A DNA stretch of 64,000 bases from Kushneria avicenniae (GTDB taxonomy: Bacteria; Pseudomonadota; Gammaproteobacteria; Pseudomonadales; Halomonadaceae), in the NCBI RefSeq assembly GCF_900112585.1, contig NZ_FOLY01000004.1, positions 124,001 to 188,000 on the forward strand, in the 5' to 3' direction. A program made the translations under genes and the position numbers. Each line of letters begins with the position of its first letter. Within the stretch, counting starts at the first letter, position 1. This document shows positions 10,173 through 22,842 of this stretch, one piece after another. The notes under the pieces were generated by a model. The model saw only the letters and a program-made list of their open reading frames with translations. It ran no database searches and was not told where the DNA came from.

Positions 10173-10309
10173 GCTGCCTTCTCCCTGCCTTGCCCCCGGG
10201 GCCATGTCGATTCAGCCAGCGCTATACTATAGTGCCATGTCATCGGATCGTTGCAGACCTTCCTGTCAGATCATTCGGTCCGTCCGCTTTCCTGATTCAG
10301 CGAGCAGCC

Positions 10310-12796
10310 ATGCCCATGTTTGAAAAGTCCTCACCACAGGGATTCTGGCAGCGGCTCGGCTGTCGGATACTCGGCGCCTGGCTGCGCTTTCGAAGCGTGG
10401 ATCCCGAACGCCCCGAGTCCGTCATCACATCAGACACTCGGCCAGTGATCTATTTGCTGCCGGTATCGGCGCTCTCCGATCGCCTGGCCCTGTCCATATT
10501 CTGTCAGCGCCATCGCCTGCCCTCTCCCGATGGGGACGTCTGTCTGGCGTCGGGACAGCATTTCCCGGCACATCTGGCCCTCTTCGATGCCGCCCACTAT
10601 CGCCGCCATCGTGGTCATGTCGATCGCTCCACGTCGCTTGATCACCTGATCACCACCCTGGAGCAGCATTCCGACAGCGATGTGGACATCGTACCGGTCA
10701 CCCTGTTCTGGGGTCGTGCACCGCAGCGCGAGCGCGTGGGGCTTCGTCATCTGCTGACCTCCGATGGCTGGTCGCTGGTGGGCCGGCTTCAGCGTCTGGC
10801 CGGCGTCATCATCAACGGCCGCTCGCTCGAAATCCGCCTGGGAGAGCCGGTATCGCTGCGTGCGCTGATGAGCCACGGCGATGTCGATCAGCAGTTCAAT
10901 CGCATCCGTATTACCCGCTTCCTGCGGCGCTATTTCCGGCGCATTCGCCTGCAGGCCATTGGCCCGGACCTGTCTCATCGACGCACCCTGATCCGGCGCG
11001 TATTGCGTCAGCCTGCCGTACAGGAGGCCGCTCATCACATCGCGCTGGAGCGCGGCGAACAGGACGCGCGTGCCCTGCAGCGTGCCGAGCGCTACGGCTT
11101 CGAAATCGCCGCCAACATGTCGGCGCCCGTGCTGCGCTTTCTCTATCAGGTACTGGGGCGCCTGTGGAACCGGCTCTATGATGGTGTCGACGTGCACGGC
11201 ATCGAGGATATCGAGGCTCTGGCCGGTACCCATGAGCTGGTTTATGTCCCCTGCCATCGCAGCCACATCGACTATCTGCTGCTCTCCTACGTGCTCTATC
11301 AGCAGGGGCTGATGCCACCGCATATCGCCGCCGGCCGCAATCTCGACATGCCCCTGATCGGCCCGCTGCTGCGCCGGGCCGGTGCCTTTTTCATGCGCCG
11401 CAGCTTTCGCGGCAACCGACTCTATAGCGCCGTATTCAACGAATACCTGCATCAGCTCCTGTCGCAGGGCCATCCGGTGGAATACTTCATTGAAGGAGGG
11501 CGTTCGCGTACCGGTCGAATGCTCTCGCCGCGCCCCGGCATGCTGTCGATGACGCTGCGCTCCCACGCGCGAGCGCCCAGCCGTGAACTGGCCTTTGTGC
11601 CGATCTATATCGGCTACGAGAAGGTACTCGAGTCCAATGCCTACATTCGTGAGCTGCGCACCGGCAAAAAGCGCAAGGAGACGCCGCTGGGACTGTTGCG
11701 CGTGCTGCGCCACCTGCGTCAACCCTTCGGACGCGTTCAGGTCAGCGTTGGAGAGCCGCTGGCACTGGGCAGCTATCTGGATCAGCGCTTCCCCGACTGG
11801 CGCTCGCAACCACCCGGGGCCGATGCCGACTGGCTGCGTGAAGCCGTGCCGGACCTGAGCCAGGAGATTGCCACTCGCATCAACCACGCGGCCGCACTCA
11901 CGCCCATTGCCATGGTGGCCCTGACCCTTCTGGCCACGCCGCACCGCACCATCGAAATCGATCTGCTGCTGCGCCAGCTCAAGACCCTTTATGCCCTGCA
12001 GGCTCAGCTACCGGGCGGCAAGCGTGTTCGCCTGCCGGAGCAAGGCCCCCGGGAGTGGATCGAGCGCAGCGAATATCTGGGCATGGTCAGTCGTATCGAG
12101 CACTCGCTGGGCGATATGATCACCGTGAGCGACGAACGGGCCACACTGTTGACCTGGTATCGCAACAACATCCTGCATCTTTTCGCCCTGCATGCGTTGG
12201 TGGCGTTTGCCTTTCGCAACAACGCAAGCCTTGACTTCGAAACGCTGGACACCCTGCTGGCGCCGATCTGGCCGGCCCTGCAGCAGGAGTATTTTATCGA
12301 GGACGACGACACGCCGTTTGCCGAGCACCTGAACGATGTGCTGGATGTCTTCGTGGCGCTGGGGCTCTTGAAACGACAGGGAGAGCACTGGCATCGCCCT
12401 GAAACAGGTAATGAAGCGCGTGAACGGCTTTATCTGCTGGGTCGGGCCATTCAGCCCACACTCGAGCGCGGGTTTATTCTTTTCTCGACGCTGATGCACT
12501 ATCCCAGCGGCACCATCAGCCGAGAGGTGCTGGAAGCCCAGAGTCAGCTGCTGGCAGAGCGCCTGACGCGGCTGCAGGGGCTCAACGCACCGGAATTCTT
12601 TGACCGTCGTCTGTTTGCCGGGCTGCTGGATACCCTCGAGCGTGACGGCTGGCTCTGGCAGTCGCAGGAGCGACTCAATTTTGACGCCCGCCTGCCGGAG
12701 GCGCTGATGAAAAGCCGTGCACTGTTTGATCCGGCCCTGCGTCATCGCCTGACGGAGCTGACCGCCGGGCGGCCGCATACGGAGGCGTCAGCGTGA
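10310..12796 (+). CDS. plsB: glycerol-3-phosphate 1-O-acyltransferase PlsB
   Basis: PlsB acylates sn-glycerol 3-phosphate at position 1 from acyl-CoA or acyl-ACP at the inner membrane, the first step of phospholipid synthesis. The 828-residue length fits the family. The acyltransferase block HRSHID has catalytic H316 and D321, and the substrate-binding block FIEGGRSRTGR follows about 90 residues later. I chose the ATG at 10310 (MPMFEKSS), in keeping with homolog length; a second ATG is two codons later. The 3' end overlaps the convergent rsmJ by 9 bases. Confidence 0.95.
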   Translation: MPMFEKSSPQGFWQRLGCRILGAWLRFRSVDPERPESVITSDTRPVIYLLPVSALSDRLALSIFCQRHRLPSPDGDVCLASGQHFPAHLALFDAAHYRRHRGHVDRSTSLDHLITTLEQHSDSDVDIVPVTLFWGRAPQRERVGLRHLLTSDGWSLVGRLQRLAGVIINGRSLEIRLGEPVSLRALMSHGDVDQQFNRIRITRFLRRYFRRIRLQAIGPDLSHRRTLIRRVLRQPAVQEAAHHIALERGEQDARALQRAERYGFEIAANMSAPVLRFLYQVLGRLWNRLYDGVDVHGIEDIEALAGTHELVYVPCHRSHIDYLLLSYVLYQQGLMPPHIAAGRNLDMPLIGPLLRRAGAFFMRRSFRGNRLYSAVFNEYLHQLLSQGHPVEYFIEGGRSRTGRMLSPRPGMLSMTLRSHARAPSRELAFVPIYIGYEKVLESNAYIRELRTGKKRKETPLGLLRVLRHLRQPFGRVQVSVGEPLALGSYLDQRFPDWRSQPPGADADWLREAVPDLSQEIATRINHAAALTPIAMVALTLLATPHRTIEIDLLLRQLKTLYALQAQLPGGKRVRLPEQGPREWIERSEYLGMVSRIEHSLGDMITVSDERATLLTWYRNNILHLFALHALVAFAFRNNASLDFETLDTLLAPIWPALQQEYFIEDDDTPFAEHLNDVLDVFVALGLLKRQGEHWHRPETGNEARERLYLLGRAIQPTLERGFILFSTLMHYPSGTISREVLEAQSQLLAERLTRLQGLNAPEFFDRRLFAGLLDTLERDGWLWQSQERLNFDARLPEALMKSRALFDPALRHRLTELTAGRPHTEASA

Positions 12797-13579
12797 TGGC
12801 TTCAGGGAGCGATGGACATAAAGGTCGTAGCGGCTGTTTCTGGACACGATCTCATGGCTGGGCGCCGGCCCGTCAATTGGCGGCGCCCCCTTCGGACGCT
12901 TGACCACAACCCGGTGCGTGGCGACATCAAGCGCCTGATCGAGAAGCTGCGCCGCGTCGGCGTCATCACCGACCAGATGGCGGAAAATGCGCATCTCCTT
13001 TTTGACCAGCGCGGACTTGTCCTGATGGGGATACATGGGATCAAGATGTATGACCTGAGGCGTGATCCCGGAGACAGCCACCAGCGCTGACAGCGTCTGG
13101 CTGCTGTCGCCTTCAGCAAAATGAAGCCGCTGCGTCAGAGACGCCAGCTCACCAACCTCACCGGCGCGCATCAACGCATCGAAAAGCAGCGCGGCCACCA
13201 CCGGATGCCGCTCGATCATCAGCACCCGCGCCCCCAGCGAGGCCAGTACCGCACTATCACGCCCAAGGCCTGCCGTAGCATCAATGATGTCCGGCGACAC
13301 GCCCTGTTTCATACCGCAGGCGCGCGCAATCAGCTGTCCACGCCCACCACCGAACTGACGTCGATGCGCCACGCCACCGCTGACCAGATCGGCGCGTATC
13401 GGCGCGCCGAAACGTTGCCTGTCGCCCCCCAGCTCCAGTCCCTGCTCACCATAGTGCAGCCATAGCGCATGACTGCCCGGTGTCTGCACCAGAGCAAGCC
13501 CCAGCCGCTGCGCCAGGGCCCGGCTGGGAGCGTCATCACCCACCACCACGGGCTGCGTGTCGGCATCTGTACCGGTCAT
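12788..13579 (-). CDS. rsmJ: 16S rRNA (guanine1516-N2)-methyltransferase RsmJ
   Basis: RsmJ methylates G1516 of 16S rRNA using S-adenosylmethionine. The 263-residue protein shows the SAM-binding motif DATAGLGRDS and the catalytic-type motif DPMYPH, plus the family C-terminus with VVKRPKGA. Its start overlaps the uppP stop (ATGA), so the two are probably translationally coupled. Its 3' end overlaps plsB. It forms the distal gene of a tsaB-uppP-rsmJ run. Confidence 0.93.
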   Translation of the reverse strand: MTGTDADTQPVVVGDDAPSRALAQRLGLALVQTPGSHALWLHYGEQGLELGGDRQRFGAPIRADLVSGGVAHRRQFGGGRGQLIARACGMKQGVSPDIIDATAGLGRDSAVLASLGARVLMIERHPVVAALLFDALMRAGEVGELASLTQRLHFAEGDSSQTLSALVAVSGITPQVIHLDPMYPHQDKSALVKKEMRIFRHLVGDDADAAQLLDQALDVATHRVVVKRPKGAPPIDGPAPSHEIVSRNSRYDLYVHRSLKPSR

Positions 13580-14373
13580 GCCAGAAAGATGAACAAAAAG
13601 ACGCCCAGAATCAGACGATAGATGACAAAGGGCAGCATGCCGATACGATCCAGTGCGGCCAGAAAGAGCTTGATGCAGGCCAGCGCCGAGAGGAAGGACA
13701 ATACAACACCCCCCAGGATAGGCAGCCAGTGCGCATCAGCGCCGGTCTCGGCAAGCTCGATCCCCTTGAAGGTGCCGGCCGCCAGAATCAGTGGAATCGA
13801 CATCAGAAACGAAAAACGTGCTGCCGTCTGGCGGGTATAGCCCAGAAGCAGTGCCGCCGTAATGGTAATGCCCGAACGCGAGGTGCCGGGAATCAGGGCC
13901 AGTGCCTGGGCGAAGCCGATCAGCAGCGCATTTTTCAGCGTCATCTGCGACATGACCAGCTTTCTGATGCCCTTGACGTCCGCCCACCACAGCAGCAGAC
14001 CAAAGACGATGGTGGTGGTTGCAATGACAAGACCTGACCGGGCATAGCTGCTGATCAGATCATCGGCGAGAAATCCCAGAATGCCGGCAGGCAAAGTAGC
14101 GACAATGACCGCCCAGCCGATACGAGCCTCTTCGCTCGGTCGGCGCTTGAATACATGTGCAAACCAGCCTCCCAGAATGGCAATGACGTCCTTGCGAAAC
14201 GCCATTAAAACGGCCAGAAGCGTGCCGACATGAACGGCAACATCAAATGCCAGACCCTGATCGGGCCAGCCAAACAGCTGTGATGGCAGAATCAGATGCG
14301 CCGATGACGACACCGGCAGGAATTCGGAGACCCCCTGAATGAGGGAGAGCACCACCACATGAAACCAATCCAT
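13576..14373 (-). CDS. uppP: undecaprenyl-diphosphatase UppP/BacA
   Basis: UppP removes a phosphate from undecaprenyl pyrophosphate, recycling the lipid carrier for peptidoglycan and other polymers; loss raises bacitracin sensitivity in E. coli. The 265-residue protein has about eight hydrophobic segments and both family signatures: SEFLPVSSSAHL near residue 17-28 and PGTSRSG in the second half. AAGGAT lies upstream of the ATG. It starts 11 bases after the tsaB stop and overlaps rsmJ. Confidence 0.95.
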   Translation of the reverse strand: MDWFHVVVLSLIQGVSEFLPVSSSAHLILPSQLFGWPDQGLAFDVAVHVGTLLAVLMAFRKDVIAILGGWFAHVFKRRPSEEARIGWAVIVATLPAGILGFLADDLISSYARSGLVIATTTIVFGLLLWWADVKGIRKLVMSQMTLKNALLIGFAQALALIPGTSRSGITITAALLLGYTRQTAARFSFLMSIPLILAAGTFKGIELAETGADAHWLPILGGVVLSFLSALACIKLFLAALDRIGMLPFVIYRLILGVFLFIFLA

Positions 14374-14384
14374 AGAAAAGATCC

Positions 14385-15065
14385 TTAACGCTTGCTGGAA
14401 ACAACCTGATCACGCAGATAAATGGGAAGGGCCTGTTGGGGGCTGGTCGACACCCCCGAGGCAAGGTCCATGGCAGCCAGCTGCACGATATCGCGGGCTT
14501 CAGGCTCGCGATCCTGCGTTGTCCCCACGTATTGACGAGCCTCGGGTGAAAGCCTGTCCAGCAGGGCCACACCGCTGCCAACCACGGTGATCGAACCAGG
14601 CTCACATGCCGGCAGCTCAAGCGCCTCGGGTGCTACCACCGCATCAGGCATGACCGTTTCAAGCTGATCCGGCCCGGCCCGGTACAGACCGACATAAAGC
14701 TCTCCCAGACGGGCATCCAGTGCCGGCATGACAAGTTCGGCACCATCACGCTGCCAGGCACCCTGCGCCAGCGCTCGCAGCGTGGAGATGCCCAGCAGCG
14801 GACGCTCCAGAGCGTAGGCAATGCCCTGAGCCACGCCTGCCGCGATACGAATGCCGGTAAAGGCGCCCGGTCCATGCCCATAGGCGATCGCATCCAGTGA
14901 CGTGCGGGCTATCCCGGCGTCATCCAGCAGCGTATCGATCATGGGCATGAGACGGCGAGTATGACCCCGGGGGGCATGCTCCACCCTGCTGATCACATTA
15001 CCGTCCATCCAGAGGGCCACGGAGCAGGCAGAAGAGGAGGCATCAAGGGCCAGAAGGCTAGTCAT
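14385..15065 (-). CDS. tsaB: tRNA threonylcarbamoyladenosine synthesis protein TsaB
   Basis: TsaB is the TsaD partner in the complex that makes t6A37 on ANN-decoding tRNAs. The 226-residue protein has an ASKHA fold start (LLALDASSSACSVAL) and the conserved GPGAFTGIRIAAGVAQG. The ATG at 15065 is the natural start. It is first in the tsaB-uppP-rsmJ run on the minus strand. Confidence 0.94.
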   Translation of the reverse strand: MTSLLALDASSSACSVALWMDGNVISRVEHAPRGHTRRLMPMIDTLLDDAGIARTSLDAIAYGHGPGAFTGIRIAAGVAQGIAYALERPLLGISTLRALAQGAWQRDGAELVMPALDARLGELYVGLYRAGPDQLETVMPDAVVAPEALELPACEPGSITVVGSGVALLDRLSPEARQYVGTTQDREPEARDIVQLAAMDLASGVSTSPQQALPIYLRDQVVSSKR

Positions 15066-15304
15066 GGTCTCGTTACGTCTGAGTCGGAAAATGGATCGGC
15101 ATTATACGTGGGTATTACCCCCCGTTTAAAACCGCTTGTAAATCAGCGTTTCCGGAGCAATACATGGCAACGCACGTGACCGCGGCCCATGGAAGCAGCG
15201 CATCATGACACTGCCGTGAAAGAGACACCATGCGCAGCCGAACATTCCCCTGTATCGAAGCAAAATGGACGCAACGGCATAGTGACAGGAAAAAGTCGAA
15301 CACG

Positions 15305-15337
15305 AAAAAGCCGCATGCCCTGGGGCATGCGGCTTTT
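15305..15337 (-). terminator. terminator downstream of adk
   Basis: A 12-bp GC-rich stem (arms 15309-15320 and 15323-15334) with a very short loop is followed on the minus strand by a T-run (A-run 15305-15309 on plus). It lies 18 bases after the adk stop. Confidence 0.85.
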
Positions 15338-15354
15338 CATCACTACGAGAGGGA

Positions 15355-18401
<3,047 letters not shown>

Positions 18402-18484
18402 GGTCGCGCTCCTTATCACCTGGCCGCTGCCTGGACCGGGCGAGCGTATCACTCACCCGGCGGCACTGTTGTGAGACCGGCGCC

Positions 18485-21166
18485 TCAGCTCACCAGCGGA
18501 TTGGGTTTGCTGGGGTCGATGTCGTATTTTTTCATCGCGTCACTGACGACTCTGGACTCGATCTCGCCACGATTGGCCAGCGCGCGCAGCGCCAGTACGG
18601 TGACAAAATAGCGATCGACTTCGAAGAAGCGACGCAGATGCTCGCGCGTGTCCGAGCGTCCGAAGCCATCGGTGCCCAGAACATGGTAGTCAGACGGCAC
18701 CCATGCACGCACCTGATCAGCATAGAGCTTCATGTAGTCCGTGGAGGCAACGACCGGTCCTTCGCGACCTTCCAGACAGCTCGTGACCCAGGGCTTTTCC
18801 TGCTCGCCTTCCGGGTTGAGGAACTGCTGACGATCGTATTCCAGCGCTTCACGACGCAGCTCGTTGAAGCTGGTCACGCTCCAGACATCAGCGACCACGT
18901 TGAAGTCATCGCGCAGCAGCTCGGCGGCCGCTTCCACTTCACGCAGGATGGTGCCACCGCCCAGCAGCTGAACACGCGGCTGCTTCTTGTCGCTCTTGCC
19001 TTCCTGAAGCAGATACATGCCACGGATGATGCCTTCCTCGCTGCCTTCCGGCATTTCGGGATGGACATAGTTTTCGTTCATGACCGTCAGGTAGTAGAAG
19101 CAGCTTTCACGGTCCTGATACATGCGCTTGAGACCGTCCTGCATGATGACGGCAAGCTCATGGCCATAGCAGGGATCATAGGCACGGCAGTTGGGCACCG
19201 TGGACATCAGAATGTGGCTGTGACCATCCTGGTGCTGCAGCCCCTCACCGTTGATGGTGGTCCGTCCGGCCGTGCCGCCGACCATGAAACCACGCGCCTG
19301 CAGGTCCCCAGCAGCCCAGACCAGGTCACCGATACGCTGATAGCCGAACATCGAGTAATAGATGTAGAACGGCAACAGCGGTACGTGATGGTTGGCATAG
19401 GAGGTCGCCGCCGCGATCCAGGCGGCCATGGAGCCGGCTTCGTTGATGCCTTCCTCGAGAATCTGCCCTTTCTGATCCTCGCGGTAGTACATGATCTGAC
19501 CGGTATCCATCGGCTCATACTTCTGACCTTCAGCCGCATAGATACCGATCTGGCGGAACATGCCTTCCATGCCAAAGGTGCGTGCTTCATCAGGAATGAT
19601 GGGCACCACCTGCTGACCGAGCTGCTTGTTTTTCACCAGTCCGTTGAGCACACGAACAAATGACATGGTCGTGGAGACTTCACGATCGCCGGAGCCCTTT
19701 GTCTGGCTGGCGAACATCTTGTCGTCCAGACCCGGAATCTCGATAGGCTCGAAATCGTTCTTGCGTGCCGGCAGATAACCGCCCAGCTGCTTGCGCCGCT
19801 GATGGAGATAGCGCATTTCGGGGCTATCGTCATCAGGCTTGTAGTAGGGCATGCCTTCTTCAAGCTGCTTGTCGGATACCGGAATGCCAAAACGATCACG
19901 CATGACCTTCAAGGCATCGTTTTCCATCGACTTGATCTGGTGGGCTTCCATGTCGGCTTCGCCGCTGCCACCGCCCATGCCGTAGCCCTTGACGGTGTGC
20001 GCCAGAACCACGGTCGGACGGTCACCGGCGTTGTTCACGGCTTCATGGTAGGCCGCATACATCTTCTGCGGATCGTGACCACCACGATTGAGGCGATAGA
20101 TGTCCTCATCGGAGTAGTCCTTGACCATTTCGGCGGTCTCTGGGTACTTGCCGAAAAAGTTCTCGCGGGTATAGGCACCGCCACGTGCCTTGAAGTTCTG
20201 GTACTCGCCGTCGACCGCTTCATCCATGCGTTTTTGCATGATGCCCTTGCTGTCCTGTTCGAACAGCGGGTCCCACAGACCGCCCCAGACCACCTTGATG
20301 ACGTTCCATCCGGCGCCGCGGAACATGCCTTCAAGCTCGTCCATGATACGACCGTTGCCACGTACCGGGCCGTCCAGACGCTGCAGGTTGCAGTTGATGA
20401 CAAAGATCAGGTTGTTGAGCTTTTCACGACTGGCCAGATGCAGTGCGCCGAGAGATTCCGGCTCGTCGCACTCGCCATCACCCAGGAAGGCCCAGACCTT
20501 GCGGTCGCCCATATCCGACAGACCACGCGCGTGCATGTACTTCATGACGTGCGCCTGATAGATCGCCTGGATCGGTCCCAGACCCATCGATACGGTCGGG
20601 AACTGCCAGTAATCCGGCATCAGATAGGGGTGAGGATAGGAGGAGAGACCTTCGGCAACGGCTTCCTGGCGGAAGGTATCCAGTTGCTCCTCGGTCAGGC
20701 GCCCTTCGAGAAAGGAGCGGGCATAGATACCGGGCGTGACGTGGCCCTGTATGTAAACCAGATCGCCCTTTTGCTCATCGCTGTCGGCGCGAAAGAAATG
20801 GTTGAAGCCCACTTCATAAAGCACGGAACAGGACATGTAGCTGGCCAGGTGGCCGCCGAGTCCCTTGTGCTTCTTGTTAGCGCGGATAACCTGCGCCACG
20901 CTGTTCCAGCGAATCGCGGAGCGAATCTTGCGCTCCATGAACATGTCGCCGGGCAGCTTTGCCTCACGATGTACGGGGATGGTATTGCGATGAGGCGTGT
21001 TGACGGAGAACGGCGGCAGCTTGCCATCACGGCGCAAGCGATCAGCCAGACGGCTCAGAATATACTGAGCACGCTCCTCACCCTCACGATCCACTACCGA
21101 TGTCAGGGCTTCCAACCACTCCCTTGTCTCGATCGGATCGTGATCTTCTTTTGCCTCCAGACTCAT
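18485..21166 (-). CDS. aceE: pyruvate dehydrogenase E1, homodimeric type
   Basis: AceE decarboxylates pyruvate with thiamine diphosphate and acetylates the E2 lipoyl groups. The 893-residue length and single-chain form match the E. coli-type homodimeric E1. The ThDP/Mg motif runs from GDGECDEPE to NCNLQRLDGPVRGNG. The ATG at 21166 (MSLEAKED) has a GGAGAG ribosome site and is preferred over an upstream in-frame start at 21229. It is first in the aceEF operon; a 413-base gap upstream presumably holds the promoter. No pdhR-like regulator or lpd gene is adjacent. Confidence 0.96.
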   Translation of the reverse strand: MSLEAKEDHDPIETREWLEALTSVVDREGEERAQYILSRLADRLRRDGKLPPFSVNTPHRNTIPVHREAKLPGDMFMERKIRSAIRWNSVAQVIRANKKHKGLGGHLASYMSCSVLYEVGFNHFFRADSDEQKGDLVYIQGHVTPGIYARSFLEGRLTEEQLDTFRQEAVAEGLSSYPHPYLMPDYWQFPTVSMGLGPIQAIYQAHVMKYMHARGLSDMGDRKVWAFLGDGECDEPESLGALHLASREKLNNLIFVINCNLQRLDGPVRGNGRIMDELEGMFRGAGWNVIKVVWGGLWDPLFEQDSKGIMQKRMDEAVDGEYQNFKARGGAYTRENFFGKYPETAEMVKDYSDEDIYRLNRGGHDPQKMYAAYHEAVNNAGDRPTVVLAHTVKGYGMGGGSGEADMEAHQIKSMENDALKVMRDRFGIPVSDKQLEEGMPYYKPDDDSPEMRYLHQRRKQLGGYLPARKNDFEPIEIPGLDDKMFASQTKGSGDREVSTTMSFVRVLNGLVKNKQLGQQVVPIIPDEARTFGMEGMFRQIGIYAAEGQKYEPMDTGQIMYYREDQKGQILEEGINEAGSMAAWIAAATSYANHHVPLLPFYIYYSMFGYQRIGDLVWAAGDLQARGFMVGGTAGRTTINGEGLQHQDGHSHILMSTVPNCRAYDPCYGHELAVIMQDGLKRMYQDRESCFYYLTVMNENYVHPEMPEGSEEGIIRGMYLLQEGKSDKKQPRVQLLGGGTILREVEAAAELLRDDFNVVADVWSVTSFNELRREALEYDRQQFLNPEGEQEKPWVTSCLEGREGPVVASTDYMKLYADQVRAWVPSDYHVLGTDGFGRSDTREHLRRFFEVDRYFVTVLALRALANRGEIESRVVSDAMKKYDIDPSKPNPLVS

Positions 21167-21579
21167 AGACGTCTCTCCGAATGAAGATAAGTTGTCAGCG
21201 GGCCCTTTTGGAGCCTCTGGCGCTTTCAAGGCGGGATAGGCACCCGATATTTACAGGGGCCACGGTTTCCGGATACGTCAGGCGATGGCATCGGACGTGC
21301 AGTCATTGGCGCGGATAGCCATAAGGGCACTGCAGCGGATTCCGACTCATTGGCCATCAACGAAACAGGCAACACTCGAACATGGGCGCTCTGATTGGAC
21401 GACGAAGATACCGCAAACATGAAGTCATGCCAATTCACGTCTCCCGACGCCACCGCCGCGGCACGCGTTGAGCCGCCCCCGCAAGAGGGTTACCCCCGGT
21501 GATTTACCGCCGTCATGACAGCCAGGCATCGGGCCTGCCGCCAGAATAGTCATGCCTGAAGAGCCGGGCCAGCACCGCA
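21167..21579. other. 413-base intergenic region upstream of aceE
   Basis: This lies between the aceE start and the ampD stop, both on the minus strand. It should hold the aceEF promoter. I found no clear -35/-10 pair, no PdhR-type palindrome and no convincing small gene; a 75-codon open frame on the minus strand at 21226-21453 has no recognisable features. Confidence 0.5.
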
Positions 21580-22164
21580 TCAAATGCCGGCGTGTGCGCG
21601 TGATTCTGCCATGAGTCCGGAAAGGTACTGATGATCAAAGCTCGGCCCTGGATCCACCTTGCGAAGCGGTGCCACCTGCTCGTGAGTCACCGTGTCGCGG
21701 GCATCAATGCCGGGATAATGGCGCTCGAGCGTCGTCAACACGCCGGCCAGATACTGATACTGAGCATGAGTGAAGGCGCGACCATCTCCTTCAAGTTCGA
21801 TGCCAATGGTGAAATCGTTGAGCGCTCGCCGCCCCCGCCACAGGGAGCGGCCGGCATGCCAGGCCCTCTGATCAAACGGCACAAACTGGATACAGCTGCC
21901 ATCACGACGAATCAGCAGATGCGCCGAGACACGAAGCCCTCTAATGGATCGAAAGAAGGGATGCGCTTCCCAATCCAGGCGATTGGTAAACAGCGCCTCG
22001 ATGTCATCGCCGCCGAAATGGCCCGGCGGCAGGCTGATGGAATGCAGGACCACCAGCGAGATTTCACCCAGTGGGCGTACATCCGCGTTGGGAGAGCGCA
22101 CCTGTCGGGCATCGGACAGGCAGTGATCCACAATCATGTCATCGGATCGCTTTTCAAATGTCAT
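21580..22164 (-). CDS. ampD: 1,6-anhydro-N-acetylmuramyl-L-alanine amidase AmpD
   Basis: AmpD cleaves the anhydromuropeptides brought in during cell-wall recycling; its loss derepresses AmpC beta-lactamase in species that have AmpR. The 194-residue protein aligns along its full length with AmpD: ISLPPGHFGG, AHLLIRRDG, FDQRAWHAG, DFTIGIELEG. The zinc ligands are H41, H161 and D171. The ATG at 22164 is chosen; an ATG nine codons later is possible. It starts 9 bases after the upstream membrane-protein gene, so they are probably co-transcribed. Confidence 0.95.
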   Translation of the reverse strand: MTFEKRSDDMIVDHCLSDARQVRSPNADVRPLGEISLVVLHSISLPPGHFGGDDIEALFTNRLDWEAHPFFRSIRGLRVSAHLLIRRDGSCIQFVPFDQRAWHAGRSLWRGRRALNDFTIGIELEGDGRAFTHAQYQYLAGVLTTLERHYPGIDARDTVTHEQVAPLRKVDPGPSFDHQYLSGLMAESRAHAGI

Positions 22165-22173
22165 GGCCGACCG

Positions 22174-22671
22174 TTAAAGACTCCGGGATGCGGTCTGCAT
22201 GGCACGGGCGGCATCGCAGCGGGCGTAAAAGGCGTCGAGAAACTGCGCCCGATCCTGTTTCGACAGCAGCCCGATCGGCACAAGGCGCGCCCGGCGCTCC
22301 TGATGCAGATACAGTGTCATACCGCCGGTACGTACCTTTTCAACCTTGGCGATATCGCGAAAATTCAGCGTGACCATCCGCGGCTTCCAGGCAGGACCGC
22401 CGATGTAGCGCAGGCTTTGCGCTTCCAGCCTCAGTACCGGAGACAGACGTCGGCGCACGGCCAGATTGTTACCGACCACCAGCCCCCAGACCATCAGCGC
22501 AACGCCGATGGCCGCTACCGGCCAGAGACGTCCGGTCTGCCAGGCATGCACCAGCAGGGTAATGCCGCCGGCCACCGAGAAGGCAAAGGCCACCCCTAGA
22601 AACGTGGTATTGATCTTCTTCTCGGTAAAGAGCATCGGCGCACTGGAAGCTGCGCCGTTGTGACTTGTCAT
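22174..22671 (-). CDS. uncharacterised membrane protein with two transmembrane segments
   Basis: A 165-residue protein I do not recognise by name. It has two hydrophobic segments (about 23-43 and 48-68) and a soluble C-terminal part of about 95 residues with alternating beta-like stretches, reminiscent of membrane-anchored PH-like proteins, though this is only an impression. AAGGAT precedes the ATG at 22671. It sits just upstream of ampD on the same strand. Confidence 0.7.
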   Translation of the reverse strand: MTSHNGAASSAPMLFTEKKINTTFLGVAFAFSVAGGITLLVHAWQTGRLWPVAAIGVALMVWGLVVGNNLAVRRRLSPVLRLEAQSLRYIGGPAWKPRMVTLNFRDIAKVEKVRTGGMTLYLHQERRARLVPIGLLSKQDRAQFLDAFYARCDAARAMQTASRSL

Positions 22672-22842
22672 GATGGTTTATCCTTGCATCAACGCCTGTA
22701 CCCACTCGCAACATCGCGGCAGCACTCTCCGGGGTTGGACATCACGAAAGCGCCATTGATTCCAGAGCGACGTCAATGGATCACACCTGACGAGCGTTTT
22801 CGCCAGGATGCCGGCGCCACGGGCAGATGGCATAATCAGGCC

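Noticed and set aside
10430-11944. 504-codon open frame on the minus strand opposite plsB
   Set aside because: It is fully antisense to plsB, which has clear acyltransferase motifs. Its product shows no recognisable domain and is rich in Gln/Arg/His as expected for antisense frames of GC-rich coding DNA.
19802-21184. 460-codon open frame opposite aceE
   Set aside because: Antisense to the E1 thiamine-binding domain; no domain recognised.
21226-21453. 75-codon open frame upstream of aceE on the minus strand
   Set aside because: Composition and lack of ribosome site or motifs suggest chance; it would also sit in the likely promoter region.
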